Source: Ilyonectria destructans (lineage: Eukaryota; Ascomycota; Sordariomycetes; Hypocreales; Nectriaceae). From it: 64,000 bases of DNA. Of the stretch, positions 47,046-57,602 are shown piece by piece (position 1 is the stretch's first letter; each line of letters opens with the position of its first letter). The position numbers and the translations under genes were made by a program. Under the pieces are notes generated by a model. It was not told the origin of the DNA. It did no database searches and saw only the letters and a list, made by a program, of their open reading frames with translations. The DNA lies in assembly GCA_020740775.1 (NCBI GenBank), contig JAHEWK010000022.1:806001-870000 (forward strand), in the 5' to 3' direction.

Positions 47046-48781
47046 ATGCGCTCATATAGGTCACATATCGCCCTGTGGGCGTACGTCTGGACATGGGCTT
47101 CCGCCATCGCCACGGCCACGGCCGCCGATTCCAGATTCATTCTCTACCTCGACCAGTGCGTTTTCTCCCACACCAGACGGACTCATCATGCTCGCTGACA
47201 GTGCGAACGAGGTACCATACAATAGAGCTGCCACACACCAGCGACACCAAGGGAATCAACTACGTGAACGTGGCTTTTGCCAACTCTTCGCTCTTCGCGT
47301 CTGACCCGGCCGGCCAATACACGCCCTTCAAGAGTGTGAGCGATGTACGCCTGCTTTTCGACGAAGGAGTCAAGGTTTGCCTAGCCATCGGTGGCTGGGC
47401 AGACACTGCGGGATTCAGCGAGGGCGCCAAGACCCCCGAGTCCCGTCAAGCGTATGCGAAAAACGTCGCAGACGCCATCGACGGGCTCGGCTTCGACTGT
47501 GTTGGTAGGGCTGGCTCCCTACCCTATATGCCCCCCCTCGCGATCGTGCTAACGACGACCAGATTTGGACTGGGAATATCCCGGAGGCAACGGAGAGGAC
47601 TACAGGAGGATTCCAAACAGGGATAAGACGTCCGAGATCCAATCCTTCCCTCTGCTGCTGGAGGAAATCAAGATGGCCATCGGCGACAAGGAACTGTCCA
47701 TTGCCGTGCCTGGTCTCGAGAGGGACATGATAGCCTACACGCCAGAACAGGTTGCAAAGATGAACAGCGTAGTGAGTTTTGTGAATGTAAGTTAAGTCGC
47801 CGAGGGTGGGTGCCGGTTGGATCTGGACCCGGATCTGGATCTGGCTCCAGTACCGCATGTTGCTGACGCGAGCCCGATGGCCCTGCAGGTTATGAGCTAC
47901 GACTTGATGAACCGACGAGACAACCGCACGACCCACCACACCTCGGTCAACGCAACTCTCGTATGCGTCAACACCTACATCGCACGAGGTTTCGATGCTG
48001 CCAAGCTCAACTTCGGTATTCCGTTCTACGCCAAATGGTTCACCACCAAGCAGGGGGTCACATGTGACCATCCGATCGGCTGCGCGACGGAGCTGCTTGA
48101 AGCCGCTGACGGAAGCGACACCGGTCTCTCGGGGGCGGTCACGTTCGAGTCCAAGAACTTTGACGAGGCGCCGCAAGAATTGACGTTGACCAGCAACGGC
48201 TCCTGCGGCGCGGGGACCACGTTCACCTGCGGTGATGCCGAGTGCTGTAGCCAGGCCGGATTCTGGTGAGTTGAGCTCTCTCCCCCCCTTTTCCCCCTCG
48301 TCTATGGCTTGGACGTCTTGATCTGGCGCCTCCCAAGCTGGTGTGTACAAGCACAAAGGATAACAGTGACTGCGGTAGCGGGGCCACGACCGAGTATTGC
48401 GGGGCCGGCTGCCAGTCGGCGTATGGGCGGTGCGAGGGCCCCGATGTGATCAAGTCCTTCCAGAAGGCCATGGTGCACGGCAGAACCGACTCGGCGGCGG
48501 GTGCTCAGTGGTACTGGGATGCCGAGACCCGGCTATTCTGGAGCTGGGACACGGCCGGCCTGATCGTGAGCAAATTCAACGTCCTCTTCGACCGGGGGGT
48601 TGGCGGATGCATGGCCTGGAGCTTGGGAGAGGATGGATGGCCACGACTGGAGTCACTTGAAGGCCATGCAGCGAGGCTACGATCGCTACGCGAAGCGAAG
48701 CAGCTAAAGGGACAAGGGGAGAAAGTGTGCGCATCTTTTCTTTGGATGCATGTACTCTACTGCACTGTAGTGAATAGATAG
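47046..48781 (+). CDS. Secreted GH18 chitinase with inserted CBM18, frameshifted C-terminus
   Basis: Exons 47046-47155, 47212-47504, 47563-47786, 47889-48265 and about 48352-48781 join in frame. A signal peptide (MRSYRSHIALWAYVWTWASA then AIATATAA) precedes the barrel: INYVNVAFANSS, KVCLAIGGWAD, and the catalytic FDCVDLDWEYPGG (DxxDxDxE, split by a 58-nt intron), VMSYDLMNRRD, FGIPFYAKWF. A cysteine-rich chitin-binding module (CGDAECCSQAGF then TTEYCGAGCQSAYGRC) sits before the last strand (GGCMAWSLGEDG). The acceptor of intron 4 is uncertain (48352 or 48367). ATGG is duplicated at 48633-48640. Without the extra four bases the frame reads DWSHLKAMQRGYDRYAKRSS and stops at 48707, as expected for the family; as written it runs in another frame to 48781. 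It would hydrolyse chitin outside the cell. The catalytic part is unaffected. Confidence 0.85.
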
Positions 48782-49139
48782 TAACAGACCAGCAAAATAC
48801 CGAAAACAAGGATGAAATCTCCATTATTGACAGACACGATATGAGGCGGAAAGTGTACGCTTAATTCTTAGGGTTGAGAAAATGGGAAAGGACCAATGGG
48901 AGGACAGACACTCAAAACGTCAAAACACCCTGGCCAACATTCCGACAAAAGTTAGGCGTTCACCTCGCCAAGATGACGCCAAACTGAGAAACATCAGACG
49001 TACGTTTATAGCGGGAACTGTTCAGGTAGCGCAATCGTCTCACAAACCCAAGGCGGCATCTAAGTCAGTCTTGAACCTCGTTGCATTTTTTGCGTTTGTG
49101 ACGAGCAAGAACAGTCATTGCTGGAAGAGCGCAGGGTGG

Positions 49140-49215
49140 CAGTGTCGTGCAGGGTGTCGCGAAGGGTGTCGCGCAGGGTGTCGCGCAGGGTGTCGCGCAG
49201 GGTGTCGTACAGGGT
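49140..49215. repeat. 12-base tandem repeat (AGGGTGTCGCGC)
   Basis: About five copies just upstream of the cyclin-like gene; the last ones degenerate (AGGGTGTCGTAC). Its unit resembles the GTGTCG array at 12308-12366. Confidence 0.85.
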
Positions 49216-49301
49216 AACGTTCAGGTTGGCGTGCAGAGTAGCGTGCTTGGTTTTCGCTCGCAGGGACTTTGACGTAACAAGTGTAGTACGCTGATCCGAA
49301 T

Positions 49302-50272
49302 GTGATGCAGAATGTGCACTTTGCAGTGTTGGGTAGGAGTGCCCGGGAGGAGACGAGCATGTCATCCGCGCTTGAGTACATAACTATCGAATCCTCAGAG
49401 TCTCAGAAGCCGGAAGCATCAATGAACATGTTTGAGGACTACCACGATGAGATATTCGATTACCAAAAGACTCTAGAGGTAGGCCATGTTCCGAGCTCAA
49501 TCGGGAAGATAATTGCCTGAAGACTGAAAGAAGAAACGCATAGAAGAGAAGACCACGCCTGCAGATGTCGTCTCACTATCTCAACACCCAGAGACCCAGC
49601 CTGGCCGGTGCAATCGCTCGCGTTAGCCAAGACTGGGGAAGACCGGACACCGTCTTCCTGGCTGTGGACATCGCCGATCGTTTTGTGGCAGCCCAGCACG
49701 CCAACCCACCCCCTGCCGATACCCTGGGACTCCTGGGAGGCGTTGCCTTGCTGATTGCGGCCAAGTACGAAGGACACAGGGGAGACTTGCAGCTGGCCAA
49801 CTCCGTGGCCGCCCACTACCATCAATGCTACGACCGATCGGCTATACGGAGTGCCGAAAGGTGGGTTCTGAGCGCCATCGACTACGATCTTAGCTGGCCA
49901 GGCCCTCTCCCCTTCCTGGACCGGATCATCGCCAAGAACAAAAGCGAGGCTGTGATCTGCTTTGCTTCCCGAGATCTCTTGAGGCTTACCGTCGCGCGCC
50001 AGCGTTTTACCCACATTCTTCCGAGCATGCTGGCGGCGGTGTGCTACCGGCTTGCCCAGCAGGATCTGACAGGCCAGGAGTGGGTAAGTGAGGCCACCTC
50101 CGCGAACATGCAGCCCGCAAGACTGATCAGATCAAAGACCGAGACGCACGTTCGCAGTTCCGGCTACAACGAAGAAGAGCTTCGTCCTGTGCTAGCCACC
50201 CTGTCTCAGCGCGTCAGATGGACCCTCAGTCTGGACGAGCGGGGGTGTTCACCGTTCCGCCCCTTTTCTTAG
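49302..50272 (+). CDS. Divergent B-type cyclin-like protein
   Basis: Exons 49302-49478, 49565-50083 and 50144-50272 give about 274 residues. FEDYHDEIFDYQKTLE at the end of exon 1 matches the segment before the cyclin box. The box follows: DTVFLAVDIADRFV, GGVALLIAAKYEG, RSAERWVLSAIDYDLSWPGP. The C-terminal cyclin fold has ILPSMLAAVCYRLAQQD and, after a 60-nt intron whose length is a multiple of three (so the frame stays open unspliced), THVRSSGYNEEELRPVL. The usual MRxxLxDW element is degenerate (SLAGAIARVSQDW), and no destruction box is evident in the short N-terminus. Typical fungal mitotic cyclins are clearly longer. Mitotic cyclins activate Cdk1; whether this one can is unclear. The start could also be at 49359. 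Confidence 0.75.
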
Positions 50273-52383
50273 CTTACGAAGTTGTTGCATACACAGTTAT
50301 TCCATGATGTGTGTCTCCTGTCTTCGTGCCAGGGACTTCTTCATAGAGACTAGAGAGGCTAACTCAGGCCATGTATGTACGGTAGGCAGCCGAGGTCCGT
50401 GGTGCGCGGGGAATGGACATGTCCGGATCGCCGAGATCGACGCCATGAGACCGGAGTAAGGTGTGTTGAAGAGACATGCGTGTCGTGTTAGCGCACAGGC
50501 TTGAGTCATGCAACCAACACTCTCATTCAGAAGCTGGTCAAGCCATGTCGTGTTTTGCGCCTTGTCGCCGCCTCTAGGATGCTGCCGCAAATAGCTCGTT
50601 GCCAAGTACTGTAACTGAACGGCGGAGGGGCCGACGGTATGAGAATGTCGCTACATGCGTATGTACATACACTGTCTCCTCTTGCCGTCACTTTACCAAT
50701 TTCGGCGCTCTGCCCCTGCAGACGCGGACACCACGGACGAGACGTAGGACGCCACAAGACATGTTCCGTCGCATCATGTTGAAGGTCGTCCGAAGGATCT
50801 GGAGGGCCCATAGTACATACGTAGCGACACAAACGTCTGTCGTCACTGCTCGGTGGCCGACAGCGTAGCACGGCGAGGCAACGAAAACGAACGCAAGCCC
50901 AGAATGGATGGGTGCTCTGCGGGTCCATCTGTAGCAAAGAAACCCCCTAAGCGCGCACGGGTGTCACAAAGCATCGAAGCCGGCAGACACTACAGCAAGA
51001 CGTTCGTTCAAGGTCTGTCACATATGCACGACGATCGCTTGCTCCCCTGTTAAACGCCGTTCCTGCCCCAGCGACGATCAAGGTCGCATGCATAATCAGA
51101 AACGATTGAGGATAAGTTACGGCATGCCATCCCGGTTACAGTACGGTACGATACTATGAAGTTTCCCTAGACCAAAGCCGGAACTGTCTGGGGCCACGAT
51201 AGGGATTCATCGGCGCTACGAGTTTAGCTTCGAGGAACAAAGTCAAACACGCAACCTATTGCTGTGAAGACGACCAAAATGGTTCGTGTCGGATACATGG
51301 TGTCTAGTGTCTGTCCCGTAGTCTAGGCGACGGACTGGGCGTCCGTTCTCGGTGTTTCCCCACAGCATCGCGATCATGCTCCACTGAGCGGAGACGACCT
51401 CGCCCGTAGGTGTGTGTTTTTCGACCGAACGGAAGTCAGAGCAGAGTCCTCTTGGTGTTCGTCCGCAATTTAACTTCAATCTTATCATCAATTTCGCGGC
51501 CGTAATCGCGCCCAATTCGGCCTGTTGACCCGATTACAACCGTGTCACTGTGCCAGTCATTATAATCCCTTTGAGTGTCGTAAGACAAACCAATGAATGG
51601 GCTAAAAAATGAGGTACATGAGGTCACACGACGCGGTGCGATCTGCCTGCCGCTTGGACCAGCCCTCGCGTCGCGTCTACTGCCCAGCGACATTTAGGGC
51701 AAATATGTGGAGGACAGAAGCAATGGACCGAAGCAATGGACCTGCCTCGCATTATGTCGTCAGGACTAGGACAACTCCAGCCGTCTCAGATGACGCAATA
51801 CATCGGGGTGCATCGACATCCTGTCCATCTTACAGCTGACCAGGAAGAACGACCGGTAGACTCCACCACAGGGAGACTTTGCAGCCAATTGCTTCGTGTT
51901 CATATGACGACGTACTCTGAAGACAATCCGATCAGCAGTCTCGTACCGCACTTGTAGTGAGCACAGGGACTCGAGCGTGGCGATCAAGTATCTAATCTTT
52001 TGTAGGCAGATGCTGGTGCCTCATTGGCCGACTTACAGTAACAAGTTCGTCTGCGATTGCTCACATCTGTGGTTGCATCTGTGACTGCGTCTGTGTTTGC
52101 GTTGCTGTTAGGCCATGAGACTCGGAAGTCGACCTCGTCGTTGTACTGTAGCTTCTCGCCAGGGTTCTTGACGTGTTTTATCGGAAACAGAACACGGGCA
52201 GAGTCTGCGCAAAACATCAACGACAATGGACGACAAAACAATCTTGAGACGTTTTGTGCCGTTACTCCTGTGCTCTGTGGTTTGGTACAGAACTAGGCAT
52301 ACGAATATAAAGTCGAAAGAGATCGATCTCATCGAGGTGTGTTGAAGGCCGATGGGCTGTGCGTCCGCCTAGCACTGCCCAGG
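50273..52383. other. No gene recognised; one dispersed-family fragment
   Basis: About 50800-51100 carries family sequence (CATCGAAGCCGGCAGACACT, GCGACGATCAAGGTCGCATG), matching about 3640-3680 and 21640-21780. The rest shows no domain. Confidence 0.5.
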
Positions 52384-53048
52384 ATGATATCGCAAATGAG
52401 TCCAAACCAAGAAGATCCCTTCTCCGAGACCAAGTCAACTTGTGTTGCCAATATGGAAGATTTCCCAAGCTTGGATGCGTTTCTTCTTTCCCCGGTCTCT
52501 TCGCCGGCGCTCCCCAGCCCTTCGACCAAACACGCCTGCTCCTTGTGTCCGAGACGGTTCGTAAGCAAGAAGAACTTCAATCGGCATCTCACACAGGTGC
52601 ACGGGCCCAAGCGGCACCTCTGTCATCGTTGCCTGTTCTTCTTTGCTCGCATGGACGGTCTGCGGAATCATGTGTGCGCAGCAGGCAAGCTGGGTCCCAA
52701 CTGCAGGTGGAGCATCCAGGAGCTGTTTATCCTCCTATCCGGCAATGTCGTCGCCTATCTCCTCAACCGTACCCCAAAGGCCATAGAGCGCAAGAGGAAC
52801 TCGGTACGTGACTCGATGCAACGGCTGATGTTAACTGACCACGTTCGCAGCTACGGAAGAGTGCTTCGTGCCCGAGCTGCAAATCAACGTATCACACTGT
52901 CGATCAATTGATGGAACACATTCGTAGTCGCTGCAGGGTTGCACAGCGGTCTGACACGAGAATCATGGGCCGAGCGCCCAGAACCAAGCCGGCCTCGATC
53001 AAGGCTACCACTGTTTCCCAATGCACACTAGAAATGCATAGAAGGTAG
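52384..53048 (+). CDS. C2H2 zinc-finger protein, three fingers
   Basis: Exons 52384-52803 and 52851-53048 are joined across a 47-nt intron (GTACGT to TTCGCAG, with a CTGAC branch-like site) and give about 205 residues. An acidic, Ser/Pro-rich N-terminus (MEDFPSLDAF, SPVSSPALPSPS) precedes finger 1 (CSLCPRRFVSKKNFNRHLTQ then VH) and a second, less canonical finger (CHRCLFFFARMDGLRNHVC). RWSIQELFILLSG and RTPKAIERKR follow, and after splicing a third finger CPSCKSTYHTVDQLMEHIRS then RC, with Cys in the last position. Without splicing the third finger is lost. It is likely a nuclear DNA- or RNA-binding protein; targets are unknown. Alternative starts are in frame downstream (52453). Confidence 0.7.
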
Positions 53049-53571
53049 AACCGCTTCCTAAAACCCGCGATGGCCATGTGGGCGTCACTTTGTGGGGGGC
53101 TCGGTGTCACCGACCCATTCAGCTCGTACGTACAAGATAGCAACAGAAGCGACGATTACAACGGATGATCGGCCTCCGACCTTGCGAAATGCTTGTCAGT
53201 CGATGGCGATACTTAGATGTGTTGTCGATTCCTGGGGTCATTGTGCCTGACAGCAGAACCAGTAGCTGGACGGACTTCACTGGCCGGCCTGGGTTTGCCA
53301 TCAATTGCTCAGCTATTGTTCGCTTATTTTCCATTTGCTGCTCCATTTCCATATACATATATAGCCTATCGTGCACCCGCTTTCGAAACCACACTTGCAG
53401 TTACTTACCTATCCTACAGGCATCGATCCTATTAGTCACATGCACCATCTTCCCAGCACGTCCTACATCCAAGCCATCCCCAACTCACCATGCAGCATCC
53501 CATATGGCCTCGCATCATGCTGGGTCTCTCAGCACCCATTTTTTCCCTACGGAAAGGTATTTTCCGGACGT

Positions 53572-54330
53572 CTAGATAGCAATCAGTCGGGCCGCCTTCT
53601 CGTACAGGACGCTAACACAACTCACCTTGCAAATGGTCAGGTTCCGGCGAATCCCTGCCCTCCAAGCGCTTGCAACCTTGCTTGTAGGAATGTGCGTGTT
53701 TGTTTTGAACCACTGGCGTATGTCCTCTATACTCAGTGGCGTGCCGGGGCTGCTGCGGAACGCCTCCATGAGCAGCTCATCGTATCCGCAGCGGCATTTG
53801 GCAGCGTTCCGGTGATCGTGGTCGCTGCTAGCGCCGGACGGAGCCTGAAGCCCACCCGTTGAGTTCCACGAGAAGTCGGAGGGGGGCGGAGACCGAACAT
53901 GGGACTCTGGCGGGGACAGGTGCTGGCCATGCTGCGGCCACCACGCACCCTGGGCGGCATACCCAGCCAGCGACGCCGCCGGGTTCGCCAGCGACGCCGT
54001 CGGGTTCGCCTGCGCCGTCGGGCTCGTCATCTGAAGCGGGAACTGAGGGCTGGCTGCTGGGAGTGCCTGGGCACCGGGCATGGCCTGGTAGGGGCAGTAG
54101 CACTGGCTGGCGCCCTGGCTGAAGCCCTGCTGCCATCCAGCGTTGTACCAGAATTGACACACATCCAATATGGCGGGGTCGGAGGTCGGCGCCAGCGCCG
54201 TCTCGGTGCCGTTCCACAACTGGCCGCCGAGGTCCAGCTCGTTCGAAGCCAGGGCGGCTGCATGCCGACGACTATGGGGAACGAGAGCTTGAAGGAAGCT
54301 GTTGTCAGACATGGTGCTGTGTTCGGCCAA
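53572..54330 (-). CDS. Forkhead-like protein, domain truncated
   Basis: A 252-residue minus-strand frame. The first 165 residues are low-complexity (Ala/Pro/Gln/Ser), with FWYNAGWQQGF and repeated PTASLANPAASLAG. From about residue 185, YDELLMEAFRSSPGTPLSIE, IRQWFKTN and AWRAGIRRNLTICK match the first three helices of a forkhead (winged-helix) DNA-binding domain; the recognition-helix equivalent (WQNSIRHNLS in canonical members) reads AWRAGIRRNLT. A strong donor (AAG|GTGAGT) follows, so the printed C-terminus after ICK is probably intron. About 80 nt on, a GKKWVLRDPA reading resembles the wing, but it is not in phase with an obvious acceptor. The domain is therefore either completed by an exon I could not place or truly truncated. 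Confidence 0.6.
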   Translation of the reverse strand: MAEHSTMSDNSFLQALVPHSRRHAAALASNELDLGGQLWNGTETALAPTSDPAILDVCQFWYNAGWQQGFSQGASQCYCPYQAMPGAQALPAASPQFPLQMTSPTAQANPTASLANPAASLAGYAAQGAWWPQHGQHLSPPESHVRSPPPSDFSWNSTGGLQAPSGASSDHDHRNAAKCRCGYDELLMEAFRSSPGTPLSIEDIRQWFKTNTHIPTSKVASAWRAGIRRNLTICKVSCVSVLYEKAARLIAI

Positions 54331-55130
54331 GATAGAAGCGGCGGGTCGTGGGATTTACTTGAGACGTTGTGCAACAAAATCATCTAGATCGAGACAACCT
54401 CGGTCGAGACGACTTAGATTGAGATCCAGAAACAGAAACAGAAACAGAACAGATGGATAGTCGGCAATGGCATCACGGCAACACCTGTATTTCTACAACC
54501 CAACTCGCATCTTCATCTTCCACGGCTCTCGTACTAGCCTGAAACGCTGTTGCATCTTGTTCAACCAACACAGAGCGGCACAATTAGGGTACCAGTCAGT
54601 CGGTATAAGTAAGAAAACAGGTATTGCATCTTCTGTTGGGATCGCGAAAGTCGTGGGACAATTCAAACAATCTGCCAAGCGTGTTGGTTATGCTACAGTT
54701 GAATGCCCCTGGTGATCTGACTGACCTCTCCCTCCCTCCCCCTCGCCGAGGTTTCGAACAGCGCTCGCCTGCCTAGACAGCCGCACCGAGAATTGCGGTC
54801 GCTCGGCTTCATTACGCATTACGTACAGTCGAGAAAGTAGGGCTGCGAACAGGAAGGGTTGGCAGGGAATGCAAGTGTATCCCATGGGAAAGAGGCAGCA
54901 CGTTTTCATTCTCGTCTTTGTCGCCCTCAACCCCGCCTTCGTTCACGTCTGCACGACCATTGAGTTTGTGAGTGTGCTGCGTAGTATGAGATCTACAGGA
55001 CAGGGGGTTAGGAGCTAAAGATGTTATATTCCTTGAAGCGGACATTGTGGCCTAATCGACGATAGTAATGTGAGATGATCAGCCTTTGGCACTTACAGGG
55101 ATATGGAACGTTTTATCTCCTGTCGGCGTC
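54331..55130. other. No gene recognised
   Basis: Probable promoter side of the forkhead-like gene followed by unremarkable sequence. No repeat or domain seen. Confidence 0.4.
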
Positions 55131-55615
55131 AATCGAGTTAGCGTCGAAGTACGGAAGTCCATATTGCAGACTGGGCCAAAAGTGTACCCTGGCCTCAACC
55201 AAGCTAGGGTCACACCCAAGATGTGTCCACGCACGACTTCAATAGAAGGATAACCCTAGATAATACATATCTCATCAATGTCATTTTGAACGATAAACAA
55301 TGACGTTCGCGGTCTCTATTCTTCAATGTGTATACAATCTCTTTCTTGGACTTGAAGTTGTAGAAACCGACAAGAAGAATCTTCTCTAGCCCCTTCTTCA
55401 TTGCCAAAGAAATCTGGGTTAGTATCAACTCAGTTTATACAGCATACAGAGGTTTGTTGACATGTTGTCCCTTTGTTTATTTACTTCCTCAGCCGCCCTT
55501 ACCTGGTTGCTGACATATACTTTGCCGATCTTAGGTTAGCTTACTGTCGCCACAGCATCAGGATCTTCTTGCCCCACTGCTTCATTTCCTCACAACCTTC
55601 GCATTTGTTGTGTCG

Positions 55616-55891
55616 ATGCCTCAACCAATTACTTCTATGGCGACGATGATCCCGGACTCTACCGATTTGACTCCTGCTGGGCTGAAGACACAGGAGGAGA
55701 AGTTGATCAATGGCGGCTTCCCCCCAGCCCGACTTGCAGCCCTCCCAACGAAGGTACTGGGTGTGAATACCCGGACTTTCACATATGGCGGCCCTCAGCC
55801 TACATCAAATCCCGACCTAACTATCTGGGCCGTTGGGAATGCCTTGAAGACATGTTCAAATAAGGTCTTAGATCTAATAGACCTAAGTTAA
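55616..55891 (+). CDS. Hypothetical 91-residue protein inside the inverted-repeat segment
   Basis: The frame begins MPQPITSMATMIPDSTDLTP and ends KVLDLIDLS. No family is recognised. It converges with the minus-strand ORF ending at 55914, only 22 bases away, a pairing that suggests both belong to one element. The region before the start (about 55480-55610) is pyrimidine-rich, as in many fungal promoters. Confidence 0.35.
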   Translation: MPQPITSMATMIPDSTDLTPAGLKTQEEKLINGGFPPARLAALPTKVLGVNTRTFTYGGPQPTSNPDLTIWAVGNALKTCSNKVLDLIDLS

Positions 55892-55913
55892 GCAAGGTTG
55901 GTTGATTCTTCCT

Positions 55914-56429
55914 TCATTGTGACCCCATGTCGCTTTTCTTTTTTTTAACCTGCATTAGCCTGTTCGACAACTTGAGATCCGCATGAGGCCTAAGGTCTTT
56001 GGTCAAGAAAAGAGGCCATGTACAGTTACATTCAATGGCAGCCAAGGCCTGAATGTGAATGACGATGGATTCTGTCGTAGAGGGCGACTTCTGGCCGGCT
56101 TGGCCGTGGTCCTGTTGTATACTCTCCTCCCGATTGTATTGTGCCTGAAAAATGGCCATCTGGTAGTTCTCAGGTGGTGGACGAGAAGTTGGGACTGTCA
56201 AGGCTTGCTGTGACGGTTTGACTCGTCGACGGGGGTTGGGGGAATCCGCCGTGAGGTCAATTGGGTTGTTGGAACGAGCATTGTTGATGGGGGCATTAGA
56301 GAAAAATTGGTTACAATGAGGACAGTAAGGGGCTGTAGGAAACTGGGCTTGAATGTCGGTGTGTGGCGTGCCGCCCCCAGTTGTGATATCTGGGCAGCTT
56401 GGGCAGAACGGAGTGAGAGAGGGAGCCAT
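55914..56429 (-). CDS. Hypothetical protein with CxxC pairs and a SUMO-interaction-like motif
   Basis: About 171 residues from MAPSLTPFCPSCPDIT. The CPSC and, some 30 residues later, CPHC pairs could hold one zinc ion. NNPIDLTADSP contains an IDLT core typical of SUMO-interacting motifs. RRRVKPSQQ follows, then a Gln/Ser-rich stretch and a basic end (QVKKKKS). No enzymatic domain is seen. An earlier in-frame Met lies 20 residues upstream. It is probably a gene of the surrounding inverted-repeat segment. Function unknown. Confidence 0.4.
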   Translation of the reverse strand: MAPSLTPFCPSCPDITTGGGTPHTDIQAQFPTAPYCPHCNQFFSNAPINNARSNNPIDLTADSPNPRRRVKPSQQALTVPTSRPPPENYQMAIFQAQYNREESIQQDHGQAGQKSPSTTESIVIHIQALAAIECNCTWPLFLTKDLRPHADLKLSNRLMQVKKKKSDMGSQ

Positions 56430-57078
56430 TGGAAGGTTGTGATGAGATTGAAAGAGATTGAAAGGCAGACAAGACACAGTAATGCGCATTAATGCGCTTT
56501 TGAGCTACGTTGCTGGTTGCCCAGTTATCCTCTTCTTAGTGATCGCCTCTCTGACCGGGATCAAGTCGTTGCCACGATAGCAACTCATTGACCCCCGACT
56601 TCTTCATAGACCGTGTCTTTATCTGACTATCTATCTAAGCAGATATGACCCATGTCAGTATTTAGTTAAGTGTAATCTTAAAGTGACGATGGTGTGGACC
56701 TAGCAAGCATTGGGTGGGTACGGAGGCAGGGCCCAAAAGTTGTTGCCCAGGAAAAAGCAACGACAGCGCCACGACTAGGATAAATACAAGGAGTACTTCG
56801 ATCCAATTCGATACCACTAAACATTAAGGGGCAATAGCAGACCCTAGTGAACAGCTAGAAGATAAGCTTTCCCTGCGACCCCTGATACTATAGGGGCAAT
56901 AGGCGGAGGCCTTCTGTAAGAGATTGAAGCTTGTTGTAACGGCAAGTACCTGACAAGGGTTACAGGATGTGGCGTTGATCAACTTGGGCAAAGACTTTTG
57001 GGCCCTGCCTCCGTAGTTGGGATCAGGGTACACTTTTGGCCCAGTCTTCGATATGGACTTCCGTATCGAAGCCAAACT

Positions 57079-57602
57079 CTACGCTTCTCGACATGGACCC
57101 CTGCCCCTGTGGGCCCTGCTGTAGATAAACATGTTATGTGCCGCATTCGGTACGAGACAGAACTGAGAGTGGCGGAAGCAAGCATCCGAGGAAGGGGGGG
57201 GGCGGGGGGCGGATTGAGGTCTAGCTTTTCTTGGAGCACTGGTGTTGCAAGATGCCTCCATTTCAGCAGGACCCACCTTTTACAGTTGTTGGAACTTTTG
57301 CTGTGACGGAGTGATGATTATTGACAAAAAGCTACCTATGCTCGTTGCCGCAGCATCGGTCCATACATCGGCCAGCTTCGTCCGGGTTTCCGCCCCAGGA
57401 GCCGGTCCCGATCAAGGTCTCTGACAGAAGGCATGTACACGGCAAGCTCATGTCGCGTCGGCCGGCGGGTTGCGGGAAATCTGTACGCTACGAATGAAGA
57501 GCTGATGATTTCTTTGTCGGGCTCTGCACTCAGAAAAGCCACGGAACTTCTTTCTTTCTTTCCCCCTTTTCATCTGTTTCTGCCATTCTCATTTCAATCA
57601 CC
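57079..57602. other. Presumed upstream region, no gene recognised
   Basis: A G-rich run lies near 57195-57215. A pyrimidine-rich stretch precedes the CACCATGG start context at 57600. Confidence 0.4.

Larger units (their letters stand above)
55139..57078. mobile_element. Candidate element bounded by about 55-bp inverted repeats
   Basis: 55139-55192 reads CGAAGTACGGAAGTCCATAT, then GACTGGGCCAAAAGTGTACC. The reverse complement of about 57020-57075 repeats this with few changes. A second, inner inverted pair (TACGGAGGCAGGGCCCAAAAG) lies at about 56720-56745 and 56989-57010. Two unknown ORFs lie between the outer repeats. No target duplication or transposase is evident, so it may be a non-autonomous element or two nested ones. 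Confidence 0.45.
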
